From positions 1 to 30,206 of the forward strand of contig JAFDBA010000033.1 in NCBI GenBank assembly GCA_019313505.1: a stretch of 30,206 nucleotides of DNA. Reading direction: 5' to 3'. The first letter of the stretch is position 1, and every line of letters starts with the position of its first letter. Source of the stretch: Deltaproteobacteria bacterium. Its GTDB lineage: Bacteria; Desulfobacterota; Desulfobacteria; Desulfobacterales; UBA11574. This document shows positions 13,430 to 20,983 of the stretch, one piece after another. The notes under the pieces are model-generated. The model ran no database searches, had not been told where the DNA came from, and worked only from the letters and a program-made list of their open reading frames with translations. Both the position numbers and the translations under genes were made by a program.

Positions 13430-13873
13430 ATGATAAAGATACCAACAAAGGTGCTTTTAGTCGACGATGAGGAAGATTTTGCAGAGATGCTTTCCTTAAG
13501 GTTAATTGAATTAGGCGAAAAAGTTACAGTTGCTCATAGCGGCCAGGAAGGACTCGATACTTTAGCAAAAACCGGTATTGACGTGGTCATTTTAGATATC
13601 AAGATGCCCGGTATGGATGGTATCGAAACTTTAAGAGAAATAAAGAAACAATATCCTATTATAGAAGTTATCCTGCTTACCGGACACGGAAGTACCGAAA
13701 CCGCCGTTGAGGGAATGAAATTAGGGGCTTTTGATTATCTTATGAAACCCGCGGATTTCAGTGACCTTGCCGCCAAGCTGGAAGGGGCCAGAAAGAGAAA
13801 GGATGAGCAGGAAGAGAGGATCAGAAAAGCCGAAGCCAAGCTTCTTGTAAGGAGAAGTGGTGGTGCTTTCTAA
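13430..13873 (+). CDS. Stand-alone response regulator receiver with charged C-terminal helix
   Basis: 147 residues. The receiver has VLLVDDEEDF (acidic pair), Asp56 in VVILDIKMPGMDGIE, the switch Thr in LLTGHGS and Lys106 in YLMKP. A C-terminal helix of about 25 residues rich in Lys, Arg and Glu follows, without any DNA-binding domain. AAAGGAG lies just before the ATG. It is the last gene before the 13-bp hairpin at 13912 and the next sigma-54 promoter, so it probably ends the operon that starts at 7818. Confidence 0.9.
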   Translation: MIKIPTKVLLVDDEEDFAEMLSLRLIELGEKVTVAHSGQEGLDTLAKTGIDVVILDIKMPGMDGIETLREIKKQYPIIEVILLTGHGSTETAVEGMKLGAFDYLMKPADFSDLAAKLEGARKRKDEQEERIRKAEAKLLVRRSGGAF

Positions 13874-13911
13874 CCCGGAATTTTTCCCCGAACCAATCGT
13901 TTAAAGACCAT

Positions 13912-13947
13912 CCTTGATGAATTCATAACAACTCGAATTCATCAAGG
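13912..13947 (+). terminator. Perfect 13-bp hairpin ending the first array operon
   Basis: CCTTGATGAATTC (13912-13924) and GAATTCATCAAGG (13935-13947) form a perfect stem with a 10-nt loop. Only a short T run follows (GTTTGCATTT), so termination is likely but not certain. The position, between the stop of the receiver and the next enhancer-like site, fits a transcription boundary. Confidence 0.6.
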
Positions 13948-13989
13948 GTTTGCATTTCATGTGAACAGCTTCAGCCTGTCCCCATTTTT

Positions 13990-14004
13990 TTTACAATGTG
14001 TAAA
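13990..14004 (+). promoter_or_regulatory. Palindromic enhancer-like site for the third-kinase operon
   Basis: TTTACA-ATG-TGTAAA centred at 13997, preceded by five more T, and followed by TAAACCT and GACA. It is 114 bp upstream of the GG of the sigma-54 promoter at 14110. Confidence 0.75.
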
Positions 14005-14109
14005 TAAACCTGACATATACTCCCGCAAATCTCATCTTAAAAATATTCCGCATTAAAATAAATCCAATTGATTTAGAATGTTAGTCATACCTTCCCCTAT
14101 TGCTATATT

Positions 14110-14125
14110 TGGCATGGAGATTGCT
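14110..14125 (+). promoter_or_regulatory. Sigma-54 promoter for the third-kinase operon
   Basis: TGGCAT-GGAGA-TTGCT, one base from consensus, with the correct ten-base GG to GC spacing. Predicted start is near 14136, which places the functional start of the kinase at ATG 14174 and rules out the in-frame ATG at 14078. Confidence 0.82.
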
Positions 14126-14173
14126 CTCTTTACTTGTACCTTATTAAAAAGGGTAGGCAGGAAAATTTTAATA

Positions 14174-15837
14174 ATGTTTTATAAAAGAAAATCAATATAT
14201 CGAAATCTTCAAAGAAAGATCATGCTCATCATCCTGTGTGTTTCTATTATTCCTCTGGTCTCTCTTGGAGAAACAATTTATTATCGGTTCGCCAGAACAT
14301 ATGGTGAAAAGATTGAAGATCAGATAAAATACCGGGCACGATCCCAATCTGATGCGAAGTTTTTTTAAGGGAACGAACCGCCATCCTTGCCACCATTGTG
14401 GACACTCATACTTTTGATTATTTAAAACAGCAAGAGAATCTTAACCGAATATTTAAGGTAATCAGCCGGCGTACGGACGGCCTGATTGATTTAGGTGTTA
14501 TCGACAGCGCTGGTCAACACCTGGCATATGCCGGGCCGTATAACCTCAAAGGATTAAATTATTTTCAACAGGCCTGGTTTAATGAGGTTATGACTAAGGG
14601 TAAATATATCAGTAATGTTTACATGGGATACCGGCAATTGCAGCATTTTGTTATTGCTGTGCGCGGATACAGCAACGGCAGGGGCTGGATTTTGAGGGCA
14701 ACCGTCGATTCGAACATATTTTATAAACTTGTCAGGACCGCCCAGACAGGCAAGTCAGGTGATGCTTATATCATCGATAAAAACGGGATTTATCAGACAG
14801 CCCCTCGTTTTTCCGGTAAGATATTGGGCAAATCAAATCTGGACCTGACACTTTTTGGTCAAGGCACTACGGTTGTCGATAAAATTAAGGCTGACGGCAA
14901 AACCAAACATGTTGCCGGAACCTGGTTGAAAAATAACGAATGGCTTCTTGTGATCACCCAGGACGTCGGAGATGAGAAAGGCGGGTTGTTGACAACCAGA
15001 AATACGGAAATCATAATCATCGTCTTTGGCTGTCTGGCAATAATTTTGACCACCTTTTTTGTGATGCGCATCATCTTCAAGCACCTGGAAGAAGCTGAAA
15101 AGGGGATTAGCGAACTTAATGAACAACTGATTCAATCTGATAAAATGGCTGCCCTGGGAAAGATGGCTACCGGAATTGCTCATGAGATTAACAATCCCCT
15201 TGCGATAATCGGTGAAAAAGCAGGATGGATGCAGGATTTGCTGGACGAAGAGGAATTTCAGGAGAGTGAAAATTTTAAAGAGTATGAACAATCCGTAAAT
15301 AAAATTGAAGAGCACGTGGAAAGGGCTCGCAAAATCACCCATAATATGCTCGGATTTGCAAGAAAGATGGAGCATCGTTTAGATGATGTTGATATTAATA
15401 ATGTGTTAAATCAGACCCTAGAGCTTTTGCAAAGTCATGCCCAGACAAACAACATCGAAATAAGCAAAGATTTCCAGTCTGAACTGCCGATTATCGCAAG
15501 TGATCAATCTCAGCTTCAGCAGGTGTTTTTGAACCTGATAAATAATGCGATTGATGCCGTCGAAAAGGATGGATTGATTGAAGTCAAAACGCGGAAAAAG
15601 GATTCTCAGATTGTAGTCACTATAAAAGATAACGGTCCGGGTATCGCCGAAGAACATCTGAAAAAGGTCTTTGATCCCTTTTTCACAACCAAAGAAACCG
15701 GCAAAGGGATTGGTCTCGGTCTGTCTGTGAGCTATACTATTACTAAAAAACTAGGCGGTACCATAAAAGTGGAGAGCAAAATATCAGAAGGGGCTGTTTT
15801 CAGCGTTAAGCTTCCTATTAAAATTCCGGAAAAATAA
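14174..15837 (+). pseudogene. Cache sensor histidine kinase interrupted by a one-base slip in a T run
   Basis: From ATG 14174 the frame gives an N-terminal TM (MLIILCVSIIPLVSLG) and 64 residues, then stops at TAA 14366-14368 right after seven T (14360-14366). Shifting back by one base restores the protein: LRERTAILATIVDTHTF and on to 15837. The joined product would be 554 residues, close to the 565 of its paralogue at 8321, and aligns with it across the break. Past the slip come a dCache-like sensor (DLGVIDSAGQHLAYAGPYNL, WILRATVD), TM2, HisKA with the His in ATGIAHEINNP, and an ATPase domain with NLINNAIDA, DNGPGIAE, FDPFFTTK and GIGLGLS. The downstream part could also start at GTG 14398 as a kinase lacking TM1. 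Either this is a recent mutation, a base-calling error in a homopolymer, or slippage-controlled expression; catalytic motifs are all intact. Confidence 0.8.
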
Positions 15838-15859
15838 TAATAAGGAGATTAAAATAGAT

Positions 15860-16303
15860 ATGTTCAGAATACTGGTCGTTGATGATGAGGTTGATTTTTC
15901 AGAAACAATTGTAAATCGACTGAAAAAGAGAAAACTGGATGCAATCGGTGTGACCAGCGGAGAAGAAGCCGTTGCCCTTTTAAAGGAACAATTATTTGAT
16001 GTAATTATACTCGACATAAAAATGCCGGTAGGGATGGATGGTATAGAAACATTGTTGGAAATCAAGAAGATTCAGCCCCTGGCCGAAGTTCTTTTACTTA
16101 CGGGACACGCTTCGGTGGAAACCAGTATTGAGGGGATGAAGCTGGGTGCTTTTGATTATTGTCTGAAACCGCTTAAATTTGAGGAACTATTGCAAAAAAT
16201 AGGGGCGGCGTTTGAGAAGAAGTCCGCCCATGATAAAAAAATACGGGATGCAAAGATACAGCAATTGGGCCGCTATCCCAACAAGGTTTTTGATCAAGAT
16301 TAA
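15860..16303 (+). CDS. Stand-alone response regulator receiver
   Basis: 147 residues. The receiver has ILVVDDEVDF, Asp52 in VIILDIKMPVGMDGIE, the switch Thr in LLTGHAS and Lys103 in YCLKP, and a short charged C-terminal helix. One residue (Val57) is inserted in the loop after the phospho-acceptor, where its paralogues read KMPGMDG. TAAGGAGAT lies upstream of ATG 15860, with spacing slightly longer than ideal. It follows the interrupted kinase by 22 bp and should be its partner. It has no output domain. Confidence 0.9.
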   Translation: MFRILVVDDEVDFSETIVNRLKKRKLDAIGVTSGEEAVALLKEQLFDVIILDIKMPVGMDGIETLLEIKKIQPLAEVLLLTGHASVETSIEGMKLGAFDYCLKPLKFEELLQKIGAAFEKKSAHDKKIRDAKIQQLGRYPNKVFDQD

Positions 16304-16579
16304 TAATAACATATAGTTCCCCCCTCTCCCTCCCCCGGTTGACCTTTGCTGAAGAGATTTAAGACGGTTGCATTCAGGGTTAGCACCCCTGTATGACTCC
16401 CCTCTGGCAAAGAGGAGCCGGAAGGGAGGGATAGGTTTAACCCCCAAGAAACCTAATTCTTTTTTCAGAATAACATTTAACAATTTTTTCAGAAAGGAGA
16501 TTCGTATCTGCCTGATTTTTTTTTAAATCTTTCATTTAAGTAATGGATTTGAATAACATATTATGATAACCTGAGTATT
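16304..16579. other. Non-coding gap with inverted GC-rich segments
   Basis: No gene is visible. The stretch holds pyrimidine-rich TCCCTCCCCCGG (about 16326-16339) and a near-inverse GCCGGAAGGGAGGG (about 16417-16431), with a small hairpin CCTCT-GGCAA-AGAGG between them. It may be a structured or mobile non-coding remnant. No sigma-54 promoter or enhancer-like palindrome occurs here, so the genes from 16580 on seem to lie outside the regulon. Confidence 0.35.
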
Positions 16580-16750
16580 ATGGGAAGATACGTAAAAGAT
16601 ATTTTGTTTAGGCACCCGGACAAATTGCTTGCAACGGTATTATGGCTGGTCGCAGTGCATTCAATTACGATGTGGCTTATGATTTTTACAGCTTTACAGT
16701 ATCATCTTCATTATCAAACAAGGTGCAACAGTAATAGGTATATAAAATGA
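16580..16750 (+). CDS. Small membrane protein, overlapping the SDR start
   Basis: A 56-residue frame beginning MGRYVKDILFRHPDKLLATV. It has one strongly hydrophobic segment (about 17-40, rich in Leu, Val, Met and Trp) and a basic, His-rich C-terminus. Its TGA overlaps the ATG of the next gene as ATGA, an arrangement that often signals translational coupling. No good Shine-Dalgarno is seen before its own ATG and I recognise no family. The overlap and the membrane segment are the only support, so it may be a real small protein or a leader that sets translation of the SDR gene. Confidence 0.45.
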   Translation: MGRYVKDILFRHPDKLLATVLWLVAVHSITMWLMIFTALQYHLHYQTRCNSNRYIK

Positions 16751-18441
16751 GTAAGATATTACCGGCAATTGTTGTAACCGGAGCATCCGGTTTTATCGGA
16801 AGGCATTTTGTCATTGCCGTATCCGAACAATATCGCTTATTTTGTATCGCACGCCGCAGTCAAAAAGAGGCCGGTATCCCATATAATGATAATATACATT
16901 GGCTGCAGGCGGACATAACAAAATGGGAAAATTTGCTAAATGTTTTTAAGTATATCAAAGATCAAGGGGGTGCGGATTATGTTTTGCATCTGGCCGGGTA
17001 TTACGACTTTACTAAGAAAGAAAACCCTGTATATGAGCATGTCAACGTAATCGGCACACGCTATATCCTTGAGTTGTCAATGATGCTGGAAATAAAGCGT
17101 TTTATTTTTTCCAGTTCAGTGGCTGCCTGCAAATTTCCTCCCAAAGGGAAAGCAATAACTGAAGAGAGTCCTGCTGATGAGGATTTTCCTTACGCCTGCA
17201 GCAAAAGGAGAGGGGAATTGCTTATCAAGGAATATTCGGAACACTTTCCATGCTCAATTTTACGTTTAGCTGCCGTATTCAGTGACTGGTGCGAATATCC
17301 CATGTTATATATGTTGTTAAAATCCTGGCTGTCCTCCAATAAACTTATGTCGAGAATTGTATCCGGGCATGGCGAATCGGCTATTCCCTACATCCATATT
17401 AGGGACCTTATTAAATTATTTATACGAATTATCGACATTAGCGATACCCTGCCCCGTCTGGCGACCTATAATGCCAGTCCAAATGGAAGTGTTTCACATA
17501 ATGAGCTTTTTGAAGCCGTTACACGATACTATTATGGACATGGCCTTAAATCGTTCCTAATACCAAAACCCATGGCTTATTTAGGTCTGATTATTATTTC
17601 GTTTTTCGGTTGGCTTAAAGGCAAAAAAACGTTGGAACGACCATGGATGGCAGAGTATATTGATAAAAAGCTCTGTGTAGATGCTTCTGCAACATACAAT
17701 GCCCTTGGTTGGAAGCCCACTCCGCGGTGGCATATATTACGGCGGTTATTGTTTTTGACCGAAAAAATGACCAACTATCCGAACGACTGGACATTTCGCA
17801 ATGAAATTCTTGTCAAAAAGGTTGCGTACAGAAAAAGCACTACAATTTACGATATCCTGACAGAATCGCGTGAATTATTAGTCGATAAAATTATACAAGA
17901 AGTAATTAGCCCCCAAAATAAACACCGTTTCCCCAATTACCGTAAAATGGATCGTGAATTGCTTAAATGGTATATCACTCTGAACTATCAATTGGTTGCA
18001 ACCACAGTTAAAAACAGAGACAGGTCCATAATGCCGAGCTATGCCAAGGAAATTGCTTATAGACGCTATATTAAGGGTTTTAAAGCAAGAGAAGTAAAGG
18101 ATTTAATGCTTTTTGTAGGAAATACCATGAAAGAATCTTTACTTGCAAAACATGAATTGAAAGATTGGGGCCAGCGGGTGGATGACTACATCATCTTAAC
18201 TTCACAGCTTGCTGCAGACGAATTTGAAGATAGGTATGAAATGCTTGAATCTCAAGCACCGGAACAGATAGCATCAATTAAAGACATTGACATTGAATCA
18301 CTGACAAGTAGTGAAAATCTTAAGCAGATTGTAAGGAGTCTTGAAGATATTTACAGTAATCCATTGGCGAAACGGCCGAGTGCAGACGTAACATTTAAAA
18401 ATTACGGTGTCTTGATAAAATTAAAAACTCCAAATGAATAA
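16747..18441 (+). CDS. Extended-SDR NAD-dependent epimerase with extra C-terminal helical domain
   Basis: 564 residues. The first 330 or so are an extended short-chain dehydrogenase: nucleotide-binding VTGASGFIGRHF (about 9-20), HLAGYYDF, FSSSVAA with Ser122-124, catalytic YACSK (Tyr149, Lys153) and a substrate-side PYIHIRDLIKL. Such proteins act as NAD(P)-dependent epimerases, dehydratases or reductases of sugar nucleotides, sterols or similar; the substrate is unclear. A hydrophobic stretch at about 275-290 may touch the membrane. From about 345 to 564 there is an additional mostly helical region, with RELLVDKIIQEV and YRRYIKGFKAREVKDLMLFV, which resembles the RsbRD_N-type sensory helical domain. 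That resemblance is by eye only. Translation is probably coupled to the small ORF before it. Confidence 0.75.
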   Translation: MSKILPAIVVTGASGFIGRHFVIAVSEQYRLFCIARRSQKEAGIPYNDNIHWLQADITKWENLLNVFKYIKDQGGADYVLHLAGYYDFTKKENPVYEHVNVIGTRYILELSMMLEIKRFIFSSSVAACKFPPKGKAITEESPADEDFPYACSKRRGELLIKEYSEHFPCSILRLAAVFSDWCEYPMLYMLLKSWLSSNKLMSRIVSGHGESAIPYIHIRDLIKLFIRIIDISDTLPRLATYNASPNGSVSHNELFEAVTRYYYGHGLKSFLIPKPMAYLGLIIISFFGWLKGKKTLERPWMAEYIDKKLCVDASATYNALGWKPTPRWHILRRLLFLTEKMTNYPNDWTFRNEILVKKVAYRKSTTIYDILTESRELLVDKIIQEVISPQNKHRFPNYRKMDRELLKWYITLNYQLVATTVKNRDRSIMPSYAKEIAYRRYIKGFKAREVKDLMLFVGNTMKESLLAKHELKDWGQRVDDYIILTSQLAADEFEDRYEMLESQAPEQIASIKDIDIESLTSSENLKQIVRSLEDIYSNPLAKRPSADVTFKNYGVLIKLKTPNE

Positions 18442-18510
18442 AAGCTTTGGTTGCCGTATATTTTTATCGACTTATTGTCAACCACATGGTTGATGGTCGG
18501 CTTTAGAGTT

Positions 18511-18651
18511 GGTCAGATGTATGAAATTAGAGGAAAACTGGCCGGGCCGAATGGAAAAAGTCTATCGGTATGCACAATTTGGCTGACAGAAACCGAAACA
18601 AAAAGCAATGAAAAGGGGTGCAGTTATGGTTTTCCCGGTATCGGGCGTTGA
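18511..18651 (+). pseudogene. Fragment resembling the C-terminus of DUF6883
   Basis: Within a longer frame that ends at 18651, residues GQMYEIRGKLAGPNGKSLSV and then CTIWLTETET resemble the end of DUF6883 proteins (GQxYxVRGxLxGPxGR, VxTVW). The expected ending (a TxYP-like strand) is absent, the upstream residues do not match, and the frame runs into the start of the TauE gene. I take it as a remnant left by a rearrangement. The match rests on memory of the family pattern. Confidence 0.35.
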
Positions 18652-19579
18652 AGTTTTTCCTTTAGTTCCGTTTATAGTTGCATTTATTGTTTCCTTTTTT
18701 ACGTCCATGGGAGGGGTATCCGGCGCCTTTTTACTTCTTCCTTTTCAAATCAGCATTTTAGGGTTTATCAGCCCTGCGGTTAGTCCGACAAATCTGGTTT
18801 ACAACATCGTTGCGATACCCAGCGGAGTTTATCTATATATCAGGGAAGGGAGAATGGCCTGGCCTCTGGCCTGGGTTATAATTGTAGGCACATTACCGGG
18901 CGTCTTTATCGGTGCTATTTTTAGAATTAAATACCTTCCGGATCCGAAAAATTTCAAATTTTTTGTTGGTTGTGTCTTGCTTTACATCTCAATCAGGCTT
19001 TTGTATGACCTGACCGAAAAAGCCGGTGCGAAAAAGCAAAAAACCAGGGAACTTGAGGAAAAATTTAAGGAAAGGTCAAATCAAATCCGCTCCGGGCAAC
19101 AAGTAGCCCTGGAAAGAAAAGCGGTGGTAAGGACAGTTAAATTTTCTCTAACAAACTACACCTATGAGTTTTACGGTGAAACGTTTTCCTTTAATACCAT
19201 AATTCTTTTTACGCTGACTTTTATTGTGGGGATAATCGGCGGTACGTACGGCATCGGCGGCGGGGCGATTATTGCGCCTTTTTTGATGGCAATTTTCGGA
19301 CTGCCGGTTTATACGATAGCCGGGGCTGCATTGCTGGGAACATTTTTAACATCTATTGCCGGTGTTGGCTTTTATACCATAATCGCTCCCATATATGCCG
19401 ATACAGGTCTGGCGATTGCTCCTGATTGGATGCTGGGCGCGCTCTTTGGGGCCGGCGGTTTTTTCGGAATGTACTGCGGCGCCCGGTTACAAAAATATTT
19501 TCCGGCCAGAACCATAAAACTTATGTTGGGACTTGCAATTCTTCTTCTCGCATTAAAATATATCATCAATTTTATTTAA
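18626..19579 (+). CDS. TauE/SafE-family membrane exporter (TSUP)
   Basis: 317 residues from ATG 18626, preferred over ATG 18608 because AAGGGGTG stands five bases before it. There are two blocks of membrane helices, each starting with the family's glycine-rich entry: FFTSMGGVSGAFLLLPFQIS in the first and IVGIIGGTYGIGGGAIIAPF in the second. They are separated by a hydrophilic segment of about 60 residues (roughly 130-190) that is lysine- and glutamate-rich and probably cytoplasmic. The TSUP family moves sulfite, sulfoacetate, taurine-related or other organic sulfur anions. Sulfite or a related anion would suit a sulfur-metabolising anaerobe, but that is inference. It is convergent with the exchanger gene at 19651. 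Confidence 0.85.
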   Translation: MVFPVSGVEVFPLVPFIVAFIVSFFTSMGGVSGAFLLLPFQISILGFISPAVSPTNLVYNIVAIPSGVYLYIREGRMAWPLAWVIIVGTLPGVFIGAIFRIKYLPDPKNFKFFVGCVLLYISIRLLYDLTEKAGAKKQKTRELEEKFKERSNQIRSGQQVALERKAVVRTVKFSLTNYTYEFYGETFSFNTIILFTLTFIVGIIGGTYGIGGGAIIAPFLMAIFGLPVYTIAGAALLGTFLTSIAGVGFYTIIAPIYADTGLAIAPDWMLGALFGAGGFFGMYCGARLQKYFPARTIKLMLGLAILLLALKYIINFI

Positions 19580-19594
19580 TAGAGTGTGATATTT

Positions 19595-19626
19595 TCTAAG
19601 GTCTCAAAGCGATAATATGCCTTAGA
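19595..19626. terminator. Possible bidirectional hairpin between convergent genes
   Basis: TCTAAGG (19595-19601) and CCTTAGA (19620-19626) form a 7-bp stem in the 71-bp gap between two convergent genes. There is no T-tract on the plus side, and on the minus side only AAAAT, so the call is weak. Confidence 0.3.
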
Positions 19627-19650
19627 GATTGGTTGTGCAGATTTCAGGTA

Positions 19651-20631
19651 CTATGCTTTTAGTATCAGATAGGCTACATACCCGGCATAACAGACCAGGA
19701 GGATAACACCATCCTTGCGCGTTATAATGCAATTCTTTTTCATCATCAGCCAGGGCAGAAAACCGACGAATATCATCACCAGGTAATCGACGAGGAGACC
19801 GCTGTTAATAAAACCGCCTGGAATAGAAATAGGTTTGATCAAAGAGGCTGCTCCGAGCACACTCAGTATGTTGAAAACATTGCTCCCTACAAGGTTGCCG
19901 ATGCTGATGTCCATCTCTTTCTTCAATGCGGCAACAACAGAAGTGGCAAGCTCCGGAAGCGAGGTTCCCAGTGCTACAATGGTCAGGCCGATGAACTTTT
20001 CACTGACGTTGAATACTTTCATGATAGCAACAGCGGAATTGACAAGGATTTCCGCACCCACAACCACACCGATGATTCCCGCCGTGATCCATACAATCTG
20101 CCTGGTTTTGGAAGTTAAATATTCGATTTCTTCCACGGCATGTGCGAAAGCGACACTATCGCTTTTCAACTCTTGCCTGGATTCTTTAAGGGCGATATAA
20201 TAGTTGAAGCATATATATAAGACAATTCCACCGAAAAGCGATGCACCTTCGAGTCTGCCGATTTTCGAATTAAGAGAAATCAGCAAAAGATATAAGGATA
20301 CACCGAGCATAATCGGTATGTCCCGCCGAAATACTGACGAATTACTCTTTATCGGATGTATAAATGCCGCCAAACCAAGAATAAGGGCAATATTACAAAT
20401 ATTACTTCCCACGACATTTCCCACGGCGATCATGCTTTTATCTTTAATGGAAGATACAACACTGATAAACAGTTCAGGTGCCGAAGTCCCGAATGCAACC
20501 ACCGTCAAACCGATAACAAGCGGTGTCAAGCCGAGATTACGTGCAAGACTCGAAGATCCTTTGACCAGCCAGCTGGCGCCATAATAGAGCATTAAAAATC
20601 CGATAACAAAAAAAGCTAAATTCAGTAACAT
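19651..20631 (-). CDS. Calcium/sodium antiporter, CaCA superfamily
   Basis: 326 residues, about ten membrane segments in two inverted halves. Each half has the two alpha-repeat signatures: VVAFGTSAPELFISVVSS with GNVVGSNICNIALILG in the first, and IVALGTSLPELATSVVAA with GNLVGSNVFNILSVLG in the second. The acidic residues of the PEL motifs bind the cations. A short cytoplasmic loop lies near residues 150-170, without the large regulatory loop of eukaryotic NCX. It matches the bacterial YrbG type in length and plan. It would exchange Ca2+ for Na+ or H+ across the inner membrane. It is divergent from transketolase, with 352 bp between them. Confidence 0.93.
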   Translation of the reverse strand: MLLNLAFFVIGFLMLYYGASWLVKGSSSLARNLGLTPLVIGLTVVAFGTSAPELFISVVSSIKDKSMIAVGNVVGSNICNIALILGLAAFIHPIKSNSSVFRRDIPIMLGVSLYLLLISLNSKIGRLEGASLFGGIVLYICFNYYIALKESRQELKSDSVAFAHAVEEIEYLTSKTRQIVWITAGIIGVVVGAEILVNSAVAIMKVFNVSEKFIGLTIVALGTSLPELATSVVAALKKEMDISIGNLVGSNVFNILSVLGAASLIKPISIPGGFINSGLLVDYLVMIFVGFLPWLMMKKNCIITRKDGVILLVCYAGYVAYLILKA

Positions 20632-20983
20632 ATAGACACGCTCCGCAAAATTTTCTTGATGATTGTAACCGTATCAAACTTATTTAATAAATGTAACCCA
20701 TTAAGCTATAATATTTTTCATTAAAAAGTACACGAAAAAATTCGAGATCAATTTATAAAACATAAATATTTTTCTTTAATAATCTTAAGCAGTTTTCCAG
20801 TCCGTTCGCCTATCTTCGTTCGGCAGGAGGGGGATATGTCCGGGGTTAGGAAAAATGGTTGCATAAAAGTTTAGAATTGGGATAAAATCTTTAAAAATTT
20901 TAATTGTGGTTGCAGAATAATTGTTCCCCAGAAAAAGCTGCTGAATATTCTTTTCAAAAATTTAAAAAAAGGAGAGGCCAGTC
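20632..20983. other. Divergent intergenic region, antiporter and transketolase
   Basis: No gene is seen. The region is AT-rich apart from one GC-rich patch (about 20800-20850, with CCGTTCGCC and GTTCGGCAGG). A weak sigma-70-like pair, TTGCAT (20859-20864) and TAAAAT (20883-20888) with 18 bp between them, could serve transketolase. Neither the sigma-54 elements nor the enhancer-like palindrome occur here. Confidence 0.3.

Noticed and set aside
16636..16660. Sigma-54-like TGGCTGG...TGC inside the small ORF
   Set aside because: The GG to GC distance is eleven bases, not ten, and no enhancer-like palindrome lies upstream.
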